From Wolbachia endosymbiont (group A) of Anomoia purmunda (lineage in GTDB: Bacteria; Pseudomonadota; Alphaproteobacteria; Rickettsiales; Anaplasmataceae), in contig NZ_OX366362.1 in the NCBI RefSeq assembly GCF_947251545.1, positions 248,001 through 312,000 of the forward strand: a stretch of 64,000 bases of DNA, in the 5' to 3' direction. The translations under genes were made by a program, and so were the position numbers. Below are positions 1 to 9,664 of the stretch, piece by piece. Under the pieces are notes generated by a model, which saw only the letters and a program-made list of their open reading frames with translations, ran no database searches and was not told the origin of the DNA. Positions within the stretch are counted from its first letter, which is position 1. Every line of letters begins with the position of its first letter.

Positions 1-1212
1 CACCTTGCTGATGATATCTATGAAATATGCACACAACACGGAAATGACATCTTTCTAGTTGCAGATGAAAATACAGCAAAACTTTTAAACAAAAACGTAT
101 TTGATAAAATTCCTAACTTAATTATTCCAGCTCCACCTGTCATTCCAGCGCGTGACACTGGAATCCATAAGTTGTTTTCCTGGATCCCAGTGTCAGCTAC
201 TTGCATGACACCAAGCAGAGCTGCCTCTCTTGAAACCGTAAATCTAGTTAGAAACAAAGCAAAAGACAGTGACTTAATAGTTGCATTTGGTAGCGGCACC
301 GTTAACGATATCTGCAAATATGCAAGCTACCTCGAGAAAAAAGATTATATATCGTTCCCAACAGCCGCTTCTATGAATGGATATACATCTGCAAATGCTT
401 CAATATTAGTAAATGGATATAAAAAATCGTTCAAAGCACATCTTCCAAGAGCAGTATATATAGATATAGACATACTTGCCAATGCACCATTGCGCCTCAC
501 ATTAAGCGGATTTGCAGATTTCATTTGTCGTTCAACAGTTCAGGCTGACTGGCTACTATCTCATTTGTTGCTTGGCACAGAATACAATGAATTACCTTTT
601 ACACTTGTTCGCGATTTGGAGCAAATTTTGCTAAGAGAGTATACGGCGCTTACTAAAAGAAGTAGAAAAGAGGTCCTATTACTTATGGAAGTTCTATTAA
701 TTTCAGGACTTGGAATGGTAATATCAAAAGGCAGCTATTCTGCAAGCCAAGGAGAGCATATGATAGCTCACGCAATGGAAATGGTAACAAAAGATTATTC
801 TTCACTACATGGCGAAAAAATTGCTGTTACGACGATTACCATGGCTAATTTGCAGGAAAAGATATTATCAATACAAAACCCGATTATCAAACCGACCACT
901 TTAGATGTAAAACATATAACTCAGTGCTTTGGTAATATCGAATTTGTAAGAACTTTTGAACAGAAGCAAATTATGCAGCAAAAAATCCAAGAGATTATTT
1001 GTAAAGAGTGGCATAATATTTCCAGTTTGATTAAGCAAAATTTACTACCTGCAAAACACCTGCAAAAAATATTTGAAGATCTATCAATTCCACACTTACC
1101 AGAGCACCTCAGTTGGAATAAAGAACAATATTGTAAAGTGGTCGATCTTGCGTTTGTAACAAGAGATAGATTCACCTTTCTTGACTTAGCTAACTGCATA
1201 GAAGAAAGTTAA
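1..1212 (+). CDS. sn-glycerol-1-phosphate dehydrogenase-like protein (5' partial)
   Basis: The reading frame is open from base 1 to the stop at 1212, so the gene starts upstream of the window. The protein belongs to the AraM/EgsA branch of iron-type alcohol dehydrogenases, which reduce dihydroxyacetone phosphate to sn-glycerol 1-phosphate with NAD(P)H. The nucleotide-binding stretch GSGTVNDICKYAS, the following FPTAASMNGYTSANAS, the metal-site region around SGFADFICRSTVQADW and the later HAMEM and HGEKIAV histidines are all present. A palindromic repeat is inserted in frame at about 139-213 (translated VIPARDTGIH...WIPVSATCMTP), between the N-terminal Rossmann part and the GSGT motif. An internal ATG at 172 lies inside this repeat and is not the start. 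The family is confident; substrate in this organism is inferred. Confidence 0.8.
   Translation, partial: HLADDIYEICTQHGNDIFLVADENTAKLLNKNVFDKIPNLIIPAPPVIPARDTGIHKLFSWIPVSATCMTPSRAASLETVNLVRNKAKDSDLIVAFGSGTVNDICKYASYLEKKDYISFPTAASMNGYTSANASILVNGYKKSFKAHLPRAVYIDIDILANAPLRLTLSGFADFICRSTVQADWLLSHLLLGTEYNELPFTLVRDLEQILLREYTALTKRSRKEVLLLMEVLLISGLGMVISKGSYSASQGEHMIAHAMEMVTKDYSSLHGEKIAVTTITMANLQEKILSIQNPIIKPTTLDVKHITQCFGNIEFVRTFEQKQIMQQKIQEIICKEWHNISSLIKQNLLPAKHLQKIFEDLSIPHLPEHLSWNKEQYCKVVDLAFVTRDRFTFLDLANCIEES
139..213. repeat. Palindromic element inserted in frame in the dehydrogenase gene
   Basis: Both arms of the common palindrome are visible: gtcattccagcgcgtgacac followed by a short spacer and ggatcccagtgtcagctact. 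The insertion keeps the frame and adds about 25 residues. It is the same family found in carB, pepP and comEC in this window. Confidence 0.85.
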
Positions 1213-1399
1213 GTTTTGTAGTGAAATTCTGTCATTTAAAGAGATCATAGGCCAAAAGCTAAACCCTTTTCACAATCTCTTATCCATTGTCCTCTAAACT
1301 GTACACTTGAGTGGATACACAACTGAACGTAACCATTTCAATTAGCTGACACTGGGTTTCACCAATAGCACTGCTTTGCTAAACATAGTTTATTTCGAG

Positions 1400-1472
1400 T
1401 GGCTGAGGAGGGACTTGAACCCCCGACCAAGAGATTATGATCCTCCTGCTCTACCAACTGAGCTACTCAGCC
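1400..1472 (-). tRNA. tRNA with CAT anticodon (Ile2 or elongator Met)
   Basis: Reverse strand folds as a cloverleaf: acceptor GGCTGAG/CTCAGCC, D stem GCTC/GAGC, anticodon loop ATCATAA giving CAT, T arm GGGGG-TTCAAGT-CCCTC, discriminator A, no encoded CCA. The fMet tRNA is elsewhere (59036), so this is an elongator Met or an Ile2 whose C34 would be modified to lysidine by TilS. The variable-loop and T-arm text (TTGGTCG..GGTTCAAGTCC) resembles Ile2 more than Met. Its 5' end touches the purB stop codon. Confidence 0.85.
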
Positions 1473-2764
1473 TAATTAAAAACCTTATTATACACATGAT
1501 CTATATGTTTCGTATAATACTTCAAATCAAACAAAGATTCAAGTTTTTCCGAGTTAATAACCTTAAGTAAGGGTTTATCTTGTTTCAATTCGGCCAGAAA
1601 ATTACTGTTGTTTTGTTTCACTTTCATTGCACTGCTCTGAACAATTTTATACGCCTCTTCTCTCGCCAAACCACTATTTACTAACTCAAGCAATACACGC
1701 TGTGAGAAAACTAAACCTTTTGAAGAATTTAAGTTCTTTTCAATGTTTTCCTTATTGATCACCAATTTATCTATCAAATCTGTTAATCGCACTAAAGCAA
1801 AATCCATTGTTATACAAGCATCAGGAGCAATGCATCTTTCCACAGACGAGTGTGATATATCACGTTCGTGCCACAATGCAACATTTTCTAACGCAGGAAA
1901 AACATAACTGCGTATTAAACGTGAGAGTCCAGTCAGATTTTCACTTAAAATAGGATTACATTTGTGTGGCATAGCAGAGCTTCCCTTCTGCCCAGTGGAA
2001 AAATGCTCAGAAATTTCGCCGATTTCAGTTCTTTGCAAATGACGAATTTCAATTGCAATATTTTCTATTGAGCTTGCAATCACTCCCAAAACCGAAAAGA
2101 ACATGGCATGTCTATCACGAGGAATGACTTGAGACGATATGGTTTCAGGTATGAGTCCCATTTCTTTCGCTACATACTCTTCAACAAACGGATCAACATT
2201 TGCAAAATTACCTACTGCACCTGATATTTTACAAATTGAGATCTCTTTTTGCGCGCTAATTAATCTCTGATCATTGCGTTTAAATTCAGCATAAAATCTA
2301 GCAAATTTTAATCCAAGAGTTGTTGGTTCTGCATGCATTCCATGACTGCGCCCAACACAAACAATATCTTTATAGTCCTCAGCTTTTTTTTTCAATGCTA
2401 CAAGTAAATTTTTTAGATTCTCGAGTAAAATATCACATGACTCTTTCAACTGCACCGCAAGGCATGTATCCAAAACGTCAGAACTTGTCATTCCATAGTG
2501 TAGATACCGAACATCAACTCCCGCTTTTTCAGCAACATATGTCAGAAAAGCTATAACATCATGTTTTACAATGGATTCAATTTCGTTGATACATTCAACA
2601 TCAAATTCAATAGCACCAGAGAGGTTCTCAGCAATATTATTCGGAATCACTCCTAACTTTGCTTGAGCTTCACACGCTAATTTTTCTATTTTAAGCCATA
2701 TATTAAACTTGTTGCTCTCTTCCCAAATCTCAGACATTTCTTTTCGGCTATAGCGTGGGATCAT
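1472..2764 (-). CDS. purB: Adenylosuccinate lyase
   Basis: PurB (430 aa, normal length) catalyses two fumarate-releasing steps in purine synthesis: SAICAR to AICAR and adenylosuccinate to AMP. The start MIPRYSRKEMSEIW matches the usual PurB N-terminus, and the superfamily signature GSSAMPHKCNP is present near residues 264-274, together with the TSSDVLDT and RSHGMHAEPTT substrate-binding segments. The stop (TAG) abuts the tRNA at 1472. Upstream lies a tandem repeat that includes copies of the first roughly ten purB codons, so purB is now separated from rplI by repeated DNA. It probably keeps its own leader within that repeat. Confidence 0.95.
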   Translation of the reverse strand: MIPRYSRKEMSEIWEESNKFNIWLKIEKLACEAQAKLGVIPNNIAENLSGAIEFDVECINEIESIVKHDVIAFLTYVAEKAGVDVRYLHYGMTSSDVLDTCLAVQLKESCDILLENLKNLLVALKKKAEDYKDIVCVGRSHGMHAEPTTLGLKFARFYAEFKRNDQRLISAQKEISICKISGAVGNFANVDPFVEEYVAKEMGLIPETISSQVIPRDRHAMFFSVLGVIASSIENIAIEIRHLQRTEIGEISEHFSTGQKGSSAMPHKCNPILSENLTGLSRLIRSYVFPALENVALWHERDISHSSVERCIAPDACITMDFALVRLTDLIDKLVINKENIEKNLNSSKGLVFSQRVLLELVNSGLAREEAYKIVQSSAMKVKQNNSNFLAELKQDKPLLKVINSEKLESLFDLKYYTKHIDHVYNKVFN

Positions 2765-3227
2765 TTTTGATTTACTCCAATAATGGTGTCATTCCAGTGC
2801 GTGACACTGGAATCCAGATATAAAAGTATTTGCAAATCATTCAATGGACAACGGATTCTAGAAGCATAAAATAATGTCCATGATGAAATAAACTGGATCC
2901 CAGTGTCACGCACTGGGATGACAGGAGGGGAGCACTGGGATGACACCAGCTTAGCCATGGCAGAAATTTCTTTTCGGCTATAGCGTGGGATCATTTTTGA
3001 TTTATTCCAATAATGGTGTCATTCCAGTGCGTGACACTGGAATCCAGATATAAAAGTATTTGCAAATTATTCAATGGACAACGGATTCTAGAAGCATAAA
3101 ATAATGTCCATGATGAAATAAACTGGATCCCAGTGTCACGCACTGGGATGACAGGAGGGGAGCACTGGGATGACACCAGCTTAGCCATGGCAGAAATTTC
3201 TTTTCGGCTATAACAAGGGATCATCTT
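2735..3227. repeat. 230-bp tandem duplication containing copies of the purB start
   Basis: Two adjacent near-identical 230-bp units run between the purB start codon (2764) and rplI. The starts of the repeated text (MIPRYSRKEISAMAKL on the minus strand) lie at 2764, 2994 and, as a partial third, 3224. Each unit carries an outward pair of palindromic elements (gtgtcattccagtgcgtgac ... gtcacgcactgggatgacag). The two 77-codon frames inside the units are copies of the purB 5' end running into palindromes; I do not treat them as genes. Confidence 0.85.
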
Positions 3228-3230
3228 TGA

Positions 3231-3785
3231 TCAGCTATCATCACCATCAGTAGATTCTTTATTCGCATCTTGCTCTGCCTCTTGTTGCTCAGACTTCTGA
3301 TTTTGCAATTTTACTTGCCTTAGCTCATTTGCATCTGTTTCGGATTTCACGACGTATATAGTAATTGGTACTACTACTTCACTATGTAATTCTACGTTTA
3401 CTTGGTATTCACCCAAGTTTTTGATGCTTATTCCACCAAAAGATAAACTACGGTGATCTATCACATGTCCTTCTTGTAGTAAAATTTTTGCAATTTCACG
3501 TGTTGTTACAGAACCAAAAATTTTACCATCCTCTGAAGCTTGCTTTATTAATACCACAAACTTATCACGTAGTGACAATGCAAGCTCTTTTGCTACATTT
3601 AATCTTTTTATATTCTCTTCTTCCAGTAATAAACGTTGCTCCTCTAGCTTTGTTAAATTTTCCTTGGTAGCTTTCACCGCTTTTCTTTGTGGAAAAAGAA
3701 AATTACGTGCATAACCTGGTTTAACTTTGACAACTTCACCAAGCTTACCTAAAGTCCTTATATTTTCCTTTAAAATTATCAACAT
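3231..3785 (-). CDS. rplI: 50S ribosomal protein L9
   Basis: L9 binds 23S rRNA near the base of the L1 stalk. The N-terminal domain has the expected MLIILKENIRTLGKLGEVVKVKPGYARNFL pattern including the conserved GYARNFLFP, followed by the long connecting helix and the C-terminal domain. At 184 aa it is longer than the usual ~150 aa because of an acidic, Gln/Glu-rich tail after about residue 155. It lies 7 bp after rpsR and so is the last gene of the rpsF-rpsR-rplI cluster. Confidence 0.95.
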   Translation of the reverse strand: MLIILKENIRTLGKLGEVVKVKPGYARNFLFPQRKAVKATKENLTKLEEQRLLLEEENIKRLNVAKELALSLRDKFVVLIKQASEDGKIFGSVTTREIAKILLQEGHVIDHRSLSFGGISIKNLGEYQVNVELHSEVVVPITIYVVKSETDANELRQVKLQNQKSEQQEAEQDANKESTDGDDS

Positions 3786-3792
3786 AAATTAC

Positions 3793-4068
3793 CTAAACTT
3801 TTTTAGTACAGTAAGGAATAAGAGCTAAAAAACGTGCCCTTATGATCGCTAAGCGTAACTTCCTTTGTTTTTTTGCACATACGCCTGTTAATCTTCTAGG
3901 TAATATCCTACCATAGTCAGAGGTAAACTTGGATAATAAATCTATATTCTTATAATCTATGTCTTCATCTTTAGACGCAGCAAGAGGGCAAACTTTAGAA
4001 CGCCTAAAGCCAGTCCTATTATTTACAGATACGTAAGAATTATTAAAACTATTTCGTCTTTTCATCAT
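3793..4068 (-). CDS. rpsR: 30S ribosomal protein S18
   Basis: S18 is a 30S platform protein that pairs with S6. The 91-aa product ends in the typical conserved block ([33 protein letters not shown], split here by ordinary family variation) and is basic. The start overlaps the rpsF stop as TAATG, which implies translational coupling. A second ATG one codon downstream is also possible as the start. Confidence 0.95.
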   Translation of the reverse strand: MMKRRNSFNNSYVSVNNRTGFRRSKVCPLAASKDEDIDYKNIDLLSKFTSDYGRILPRRLTGVCAKKQRKLRLAIIRARFLALIPYCTKKV

Positions 4069-4841
4069 TATGCGCTTTGCTCCTCAATTTGTTTATTCAT
4101 CATATAAGATTTACCTTCAAAAATTTTATCAACCTGCACAGGAAAGTGGCGAATAACGTTCTCATTAAGTTTCATTCTACGCACAAATTCATCCAGAATG
4201 CTTGCAGTAGAACTTATGCACATTATACAATAATGACCGCTCTTCATTTTATTTGTTTGATATGCAAAATCCAAAAGACCCCAATATTCATACTTGATTA
4301 ATCCTGATGCTTCAATGTTTTTCAAAAGCATTTCCAATGCTTTGCTCGATTGAGTTGGACCGTTTATTCTAAAATCTTTCAAAATATCTTGAAAAATCTT
4401 TATTAGATGTTCTGAAATATTTCTCTTCAAAGCATTTACTGCGTTATGGATAAACGCACTTTTAGTACTGCCTCCTGGAAATTTTGTAAAATCTTGCGTT
4501 ATTCCTAAATCTTTTAGGTCATCTTTCAACTCTTTATCAATTTTTGACTTCACTTCTTTCAAATTTGAAAGATCTTCTTCCAATTCAATCCATAAAATTT
4601 TTGTAAGATCTTCCAAGAAATCAGAGTAAGCAACTAGACCTTCTTTAATGTTTTCAGCACGCACTTCTAACTCTTGTGTTGTAAGCTTGTCATTTCCTTT
4701 TTTCAGAATATCCCTGATTTGCTGGAACATAACATCTGCTTTAATATTTTTCAATGAAATAGCTAGCTCTTGGACCATCTCCTCTACTTCTTGCTGTAAT
4801 AATCCTTGTTGTGTTATAAAAGTAAATTCATAAAGATTCAC
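4068..4841 (-). CDS. rpsF: 30S ribosomal protein S6 with a large internal insertion
   Basis: S6 normally has about 100-130 residues; this product has 257. Residues 1-32 match the S6 start (strand 1 plus the first helix, ending ELAISLKN). The rest of the fold resumes at about residue 176 with [20 protein letters not shown], followed by KSGHYCIM and the conserved [10 protein letters not shown]. Joining these two parts gives an S6 of about 114 residues. The roughly 143 residues between them (33-175) are charged and mainly helical by composition, with no motif I recognise and no palindromic-repeat signature. The frame is unbroken, and rpsR overlaps the stop, so the long form is probably made. Identity as S6 is firm; the origin of the insertion is unknown. 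Confidence 0.9.
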   Translation of the reverse strand: MNLYEFTFITQQGLLQQEVEEMVQELAISLKNIKADVMFQQIRDILKKGNDKLTTQELEVRAENIKEGLVAYSDFLEDLTKILWIELEEDLSNLKEVKSKIDKELKDDLKDLGITQDFTKFPGGSTKSAFIHNAVNALKRNISEHLIKIFQDILKDFRINGPTQSSKALEMLLKNIEASGLIKYEYWGLLDFAYQTNKMKSGHYCIMCISSTASILDEFVRRMKLNENVIRHFPVQVDKIFEGKSYMMNKQIEEQSA

Positions 4842-4889
4842 TATATCTTCCTTTAATACCGATTAAATATTTTATTATATAAAGCTTTT

Positions 4890-7800
4890 TTATATAAGCA
4901 AGTTATTTGTGTTAATTTCTACGCCTTTAATCCAGCTTAAGTTAGATATTTCATAAATAACTTGAGGAGCAATTGAGTATGCACCTGGTAATAAGATGCT
5001 CACTTTATGTTTTTCGAGAAGAAGTTTTAGCATTATTTTGGTTCTGCCTTCATCTTTCAATATCGCGTTTAATTCCATAGCGGCTTTTTGCGAATCCGTG
5101 CACTCAGTGGTGAGAACTAATTCTTTTATTATAGAAGTGACTCTTTTTGTAAACTCAGATATATCCTTGCCTGCTAATCTTGTCGTATTTTCCGAAGCTT
5201 CAAGATCAATTATCACAAATGTTCCTGGTGAAAATAAATCTCTTTTTTCTTCTATTATTTCATTATTATAGAATGCTATTTCAGAAACGTTATGGGGATC
5301 AGAAAGTGTGAGGATAACAAACCTTCCACGCTCTGAAGTTCTCATACGTGCATTTAATATTACCCCAGCAGTTTTTGCTGTTCTATTTTCTCCGATAAAC
5401 CCAATATTTAACTTTTCCAGAAGAGTTCTAAATTTTTCAAGCGGATGATTAGTTAAATAAAATCCTAGTGAAAATAACTCATGTTCTAATTTTGCCTCCT
5501 CATCAAAATCTTCCACATTCTTAAGTTTCGGTTTGAGGACATCAAGACTACCAAACAAAGCAGCTTGACTTGACTCTCTATCCTGTTTGTTTTTATTTGC
5601 AAAGTAAATCAGCGTGTCCATTGACTCATATAGCTGCTTTCTGTTCTTATGCACGCTATCGAATGCTCCGGATTTAATCAGGCTTTCTAGCGCTCTCTTA
5701 TTTATTATATGACCTGAATTTTGAATGAATTTCCATATTTCCTTACAAGCGCTTGAACGTACGTTCACTATTCCTTCCGCTATAGAAAAACCAACATTCC
5801 TCAAGGCAGCAATACCATAACGTATGCGTTCATCCTCTATTGAGAATTCAGCTTGAGACTTGTTTATATCAGGTGGAAGAACGGTAACGCCACTAAACTT
5901 TGCTGCATGATAAAATAAATTCAGTTTATCTCTATCATCAATATTCAGATTCATCAAGGCTGTGAAAAATTCTAATGGATAATTAGCTTTAAGGTAAGCC
6001 GTTTGATAAGATATCACCGCATATGCTGCAGCATGAGATTTATTGAATCCATAACCAGCAAATTTTGCAACAAGGTCAAAGATATAACTTGCCCTGTCGT
6101 AATCAACGCCATTCTTCGTTGCCCCTTGGATGAAAAGTTCACGTTGTTTATCCATCTCTTCCTTGATTTTCTTACCCATAGCACGTCTCAGCAAATCTGC
6201 TTCCGCTAAGCTATACCCGGAAAGAATACGGGCTATTTCCATCACTTGTTCTTGGTAAATTATTACCCCAAATGTCTCTTTTAATACTTCCTCAAGTAAC
6301 GGATGAATATAATCTGGCTTTTCAAGTCCATGTTTTCTTGCAATATAAGTTGGAATGTTATCCATAGGTCCTGGACGATAAAGGGAAATTAAAGCGATAA
6401 TATCTTCAATGCAGTCCGGTTTTAGTTTAATTAAAGCTTCTCTCATTCCCGAACTTTCAAGCTGAAACACTCCAATTGAATCACCGCTTGAGAGTATCTC
6501 ATAGGTTTTTTGGTCATTCAAAGGAACTGAAGAAATATCAATCTTTTTTCCATCACGATTAATTAAACGACATACATGATCTATTAGCGTTAGCGTACCA
6601 AGCCCAAGAAAATCAAATTTTATTAGCCCAGCTTTCTCCACATATTTCATGCTGTATTGAGTGATTGGCAAAGCTGAATTTGGATCATAATACACAGGAA
6701 CAAAATTTTCCAACTTTTGATCACATATTACAATTCCAGCAGCATGAGTTGAAACGTGACGATATATTCCTTCAAGCTTAAGAGATATATCAAGAAGCTT
6801 TGCAATTACCTCATCACTATCCCGCTCTTTCTGCAGGTTTTGATCAAACTCTATCGCTTGTGATAAAGTTACAGGATTTACTGGATTAAATGGAACCATT
6901 TTAGATATTTTATCCACTTGAGAGTAAGGCATTTGCAATACTCTACCAACATCACGCAATACTGCCCTTGCTTGCAATTTTCCAAAAGTGATTATTTGAG
7001 CAACGTAACCGTATTTTTTCTGAACGTAATCAATAACCAGGTCTCTTTTCTCTTGGCAGAAATCGATATCAAAGTCAGGCATCGATACACGATCAGGATT
7101 CAAAAATCTTTCAAATATTAGGCCAAACTTTATTGGATCAAGGTCTGTAATCTGCAAGCCCCAAGCAACAATTGATCCAGCACCAGAGCCTCTTCCTGGA
7201 CCAACTGGAATGCCATTTGCTTTGCTCCAACGAATGAAATCAGAAACTATCAAAAAGTAGCCAGCGTAGTTCATCGAAGTTATCACACTCAGTTCGTAAT
7301 TCAGCCGATCGTAGTATTGTTTAAGGTCTATGTCTGTCTCATTCGCAATACGGAATTCTAATCCTGCAACTGCCTGCTCCCTCAGTTCTTCATTCTCAGT
7401 TTTATTTTCTCGACAAGGAAATTTAGGCAAAATAGGCTGCCTGCTTCTTGGCATGTAAGAGCACCGCTTAGCTATCACTAAAGTGTTATGAATTGCTTCG
7501 GGAACGTCGCTGAACAGCTCCTCCATTTCTGCCACAGACTTGAAGTAATGCTCGGTAGTTAACTTCTTTCTGTTATTCTCCAGGGCATAACTCCCCTCTG
7601 ATATACACGTTAATATATCATAAGCCTCATAGTCAGACCTATTTGGAAAAAACACATCGTTCGTTGCAACCAGTGGTATATTGCGCTGATAAGCAAAGTC
7701 TATCAAAGCTTCTTCAAGCTCTAGCTCTTTATTCAACCCATGACGCTGCAATTCAACATATAAATGACCATTGAATGCTGAAAGCAGTTTTTCAACCGTT

Positions 7801-8264
7801 TCTTTATCTTGCCCCAACAATAGTTGAGCCAAACATCCACCGGTTAAAGCGATCAGACCCGTACTTAAATTCAATAGCTCATCAAAATCAACGTAAGGAA
7901 TATCGCTGTTATTCTTGCGCTTTCTAAAAGACTCACTCACCAAAGTGACTAAATTAGTGTACCCTTGCTCATTTTTTGCAAGCAATAATATAGGTAAATT
8001 TTGTTCTGAATGTTTAACTATAATATTGCATCCTATTATTAGCTGTATTCCCCTACTTGCCGCATATTCTGAAAACTCGAGCGAGCCAAACAAGTTACCT
8101 GAATCAGTAATTGCAACCGCTGGCATTTTATTTCGCAAACAAAGGCCGATCAGCTCCTCAATTTTAACCGAGCTTTCAAGCAGCGAATAAACACTATGAA
8201 CACGCAAGTGTATGAACATAAAAAACTTTAGATCAATAAAAAAGGATAACATTAATTTACTCAT
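4890..8264 (-). CDS. dnaE: DNA polymerase III subunit alpha
   Basis: Replicative polymerase catalytic subunit. It begins with the PHP domain (MFIHLRVHSVYSLLE), has the catalytic aspartate motif PDFDIDF around residue 395, the GPGRGSGAGS motif just before it, the fingers segment GYGFNKSHAAAYA, a helix-hairpin-helix region and a C-terminal OB-fold part. The frame extends to 8264, but MFIHLRVHS at 8219 matches the family start better, giving about 1109 aa. It lies immediately upstream of rpsF with about 48 bp between. It ends normally with no sign of decay. Confidence 0.95.
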   Translation of the reverse strand: MSKLMLSFFIDLKFFMFIHLRVHSVYSLLESSVKIEELIGLCLRNKMPAVAITDSGNLFGSLEFSEYAASRGIQLIIGCNIIVKHSEQNLPILLLAKNEQGYTNLVTLVSESFRKRKNNSDIPYVDFDELLNLSTGLIALTGGCLAQLLLGQDKETVEKLLSAFNGHLYVELQRHGLNKELELEEALIDFAYQRNIPLVATNDVFFPNRSDYEAYDILTCISEGSYALENNRKKLTTEHYFKSVAEMEELFSDVPEAIHNTLVIAKRCSYMPRSRQPILPKFPCRENKTENEELREQAVAGLEFRIANETDIDLKQYYDRLNYELSVITSMNYAGYFLIVSDFIRWSKANGIPVGPGRGSGAGSIVAWGLQITDLDPIKFGLIFERFLNPDRVSMPDFDIDFCQEKRDLVIDYVQKKYGYVAQIITFGKLQARAVLRDVGRVLQMPYSQVDKISKMVPFNPVNPVTLSQAIEFDQNLQKERDSDEVIAKLLDISLKLEGIYRHVSTHAAGIVICDQKLENFVPVYYDPNSALPITQYSMKYVEKAGLIKFDFLGLGTLTLIDHVCRLINRDGKKIDISSVPLNDQKTYEILSSGDSIGVFQLESSGMREALIKLKPDCIEDIIALISLYRPGPMDNIPTYIARKHGLEKPDYIHPLLEEVLKETFGVIIYQEQVMEIARILSGYSLAEADLLRRAMGKKIKEEMDKQRELFIQGATKNGVDYDRASYIFDLVAKFAGYGFNKSHAAAYAVISYQTAYLKANYPLEFFTALMNLNIDDRDKLNLFYHAAKFSGVTVLPPDINKSQAEFSIEDERIRYGIAALRNVGFSIAEGIVNVRSSACKEIWKFIQNSGHIINKRALESLIKSGAFDSVHKNRKQLYESMDTLIYFANKNKQDRESSQAALFGSLDVLKPKLKNVEDFDEEAKLEHELFSLGFYLTNHPLEKFRTLLEKLNIGFIGENRTAKTAGVILNARMRTSERGRFVILTLSDPHNVSEIAFYNNEIIEEKRDLFSPGTFVIIDLEASENTTRLAGKDISEFTKRVTSIIKELVLTTECTDSQKAAMELNAILKDEGRTKIMLKLLLEKHKVSILLPGAYSIAPQVIYEISNLSWIKGVEINTNNLLI

Positions 8265-8318
8265 GAGAACATAATTTTCATGAGAACAAAAGCCTATAAA
8301 ATTCTAAAATTAAAATAC

Positions 8319-8768
8319 AAAAACTTACTTGACACCCTTCACCAGTCCCCTTATCATGATAGTGAAGCTATTGTATTTGCTTTCGCCAATCTGCAGATTA
8401 AAAGGTAAGGATTACTTAATGTATCGGCGTCTTATGTTTAATTTTTTGCAGTATATAGATACTGTATGTCTTTACAAAACTTCATCTACATCTAGATTTT
8501 TATCTAAATAAGCTGAACGCGCTTATAAAGCGTTACAAGACATCAAAAAATGCCAATACTCGACAGAGATAGTAAAAGACTAGCTAACTCGGGGATTCTT
8601 TGTCTTTTTTTCTGCTTGGTAAATTCCTTAAACATTTGCAGCGTAAGTTAGTTGCAATTAAAAGCAGCTTAATCTTGCTTGTCAAGCGTTTAAAACATAA
8701 AAAACGCCAATATTTTAAAGCGGATAATAACCCCAGGGCTTCTTTTGCCTTTTTTTTTATCTGGTAAA
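8319..8768 (+). repeat. Three-copy promoter-bearing repeat, copy 1 (cut by an IS5)
   Basis: Shares near-identical sequence with 22949-23446 and 48391-48885. It begins with a consensus-like sigma70 promoter (see 8329-8357), contains a conserved 30-codon frame starting at 8419 (MYRRLMFNFLQYIDTV...), and then has two imperfect internal repeats each ending in a T-rich tract (near 8600-8625 and 8735-8760). This copy is interrupted at about 8769 by an IS5 element. I see no certain protein product; a small RNA or a short peptide are both possible. Confidence 0.8.
8329..8357 (+). promoter_or_regulatory. Sigma70-type promoter in repeat copy 1
   Basis: Perfect -35 TTGACA at 8329-8334, 17-bp spacer, -10 TATCAT at 8352-8357. 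The hexamers and spacing are identical in the other two copies of the repeat even though spacer bases vary. Confidence 0.7.
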
Positions 8769-9649
8769 TAGACTTCTTTCAAAATTGTTAGAGGGAGTGT
8801 AAGATGAAGTATTTGAAAGCATGAAATATAAGGAAATAGAAAAGTTAGAAGGAGAAAAGTTTCGACGTTTAACAGGGGTAAAAAAAGCAACATTTGAGCG
8901 AATGGTAGAAATTCTAGAAGTGGAGGATAAAAGAAAAAAAGCTAGAAGTGGAAGAAAAAGTAAACTTTGCATAGAAGACAGGCTACTTATGGCACTGGAA
9001 TATATAAGAGAATATCGTACATATTTTCATATTGGGCAAAGCTATGGCATGAGTGAAAGTAACAGTTTTAAAATAATAAGATGGGTAGAAGACATATTAA
9101 TAAAACATCCAGATTTTGCATTACCAGGAAAAAAAGAGCTATTAAAGAGTGATGTAGAATATGAAGTTTTAGTAATAGACGGAACTGAAACGCCAGTAGA
9201 GAGACCAAAAAAAAGCAAAAGCCCTTCTACTCTGGAAAGAAAAAAAGGCATACTATAAAAACACAAATAGTAACAGAGAAGAAGAGTAGAAAAGTCATAT
9301 GCACATCTTTCTCGAATGGTAGAAAACACGGATGTTTAGAGAATCAAAGGTAGCAGTATTGCCGCAAACTAAAATCTTAGCTGATGCCGGCTACAGGGGA
9401 ATGCAGAAGATACACAAAAATGTTGTATTACCGCACAGGAAAACGAAAAAGAATCCGTTAAGCAAAGAACAAAAAAAAGAGAACAGGGCACTTATGAGCC
9501 AAAGGGCAATTGTTGAAAACGTAATTGAAAAGGTTTAAAATCATCTCGGACAGGTATAGAAACCGACGAAAACGTTTTGGTTTAAGGTTTAATTTGATTG
9601 CTGCAATTCACAATTTTGAGCTCCCTACATGAATTTTGAAAGAAGTCTA
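8769..9649 (+). mobile_element. Degenerate IS5-family element (ISWpi1-like)
   Basis: Bounded by inverted ends: tagacttctttcaaaatt at the left (8769-8786) and its complement at the right (9632-9649). It sits inside repeat copy 1. The transposase inside is broken by several frameshifts, so this copy cannot move by itself. Confidence 0.85.
8821..9612 (+). pseudogene. IS5-family transposase, decayed
   Basis: The first part (8821-9258) is an open N-terminal segment with a helix-turn-helix region and the first DDE aspartate in VIDGTETPVERP. ISWpi1 elements normally encode the transposase in two overlapping frames joined by frameshifting. Here the second part begins in the plus-two frame (KPFYSGKKKRHTIKTQ), then a small deletion near 9330 (KHGCLENQ instead of the expected continuation) moves the frame again to 9332-9538 with the second aspartate motif ADAGYRGMQ. 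The C-terminal ENVI... region is lost to a further change near 9525, although the text KIISDRYRNRRKRFGLRF can still be read in another frame. Confidence 0.85.
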
Positions 9650-9664
9650 ATGTGAACTTATGGA

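Noticed and set aside
2761..3224. Two 77-codon frames in the tandem repeat as genes
   Set aside because: They are copies of the first purB codons fused to palindromic DNA; no independent protein character.
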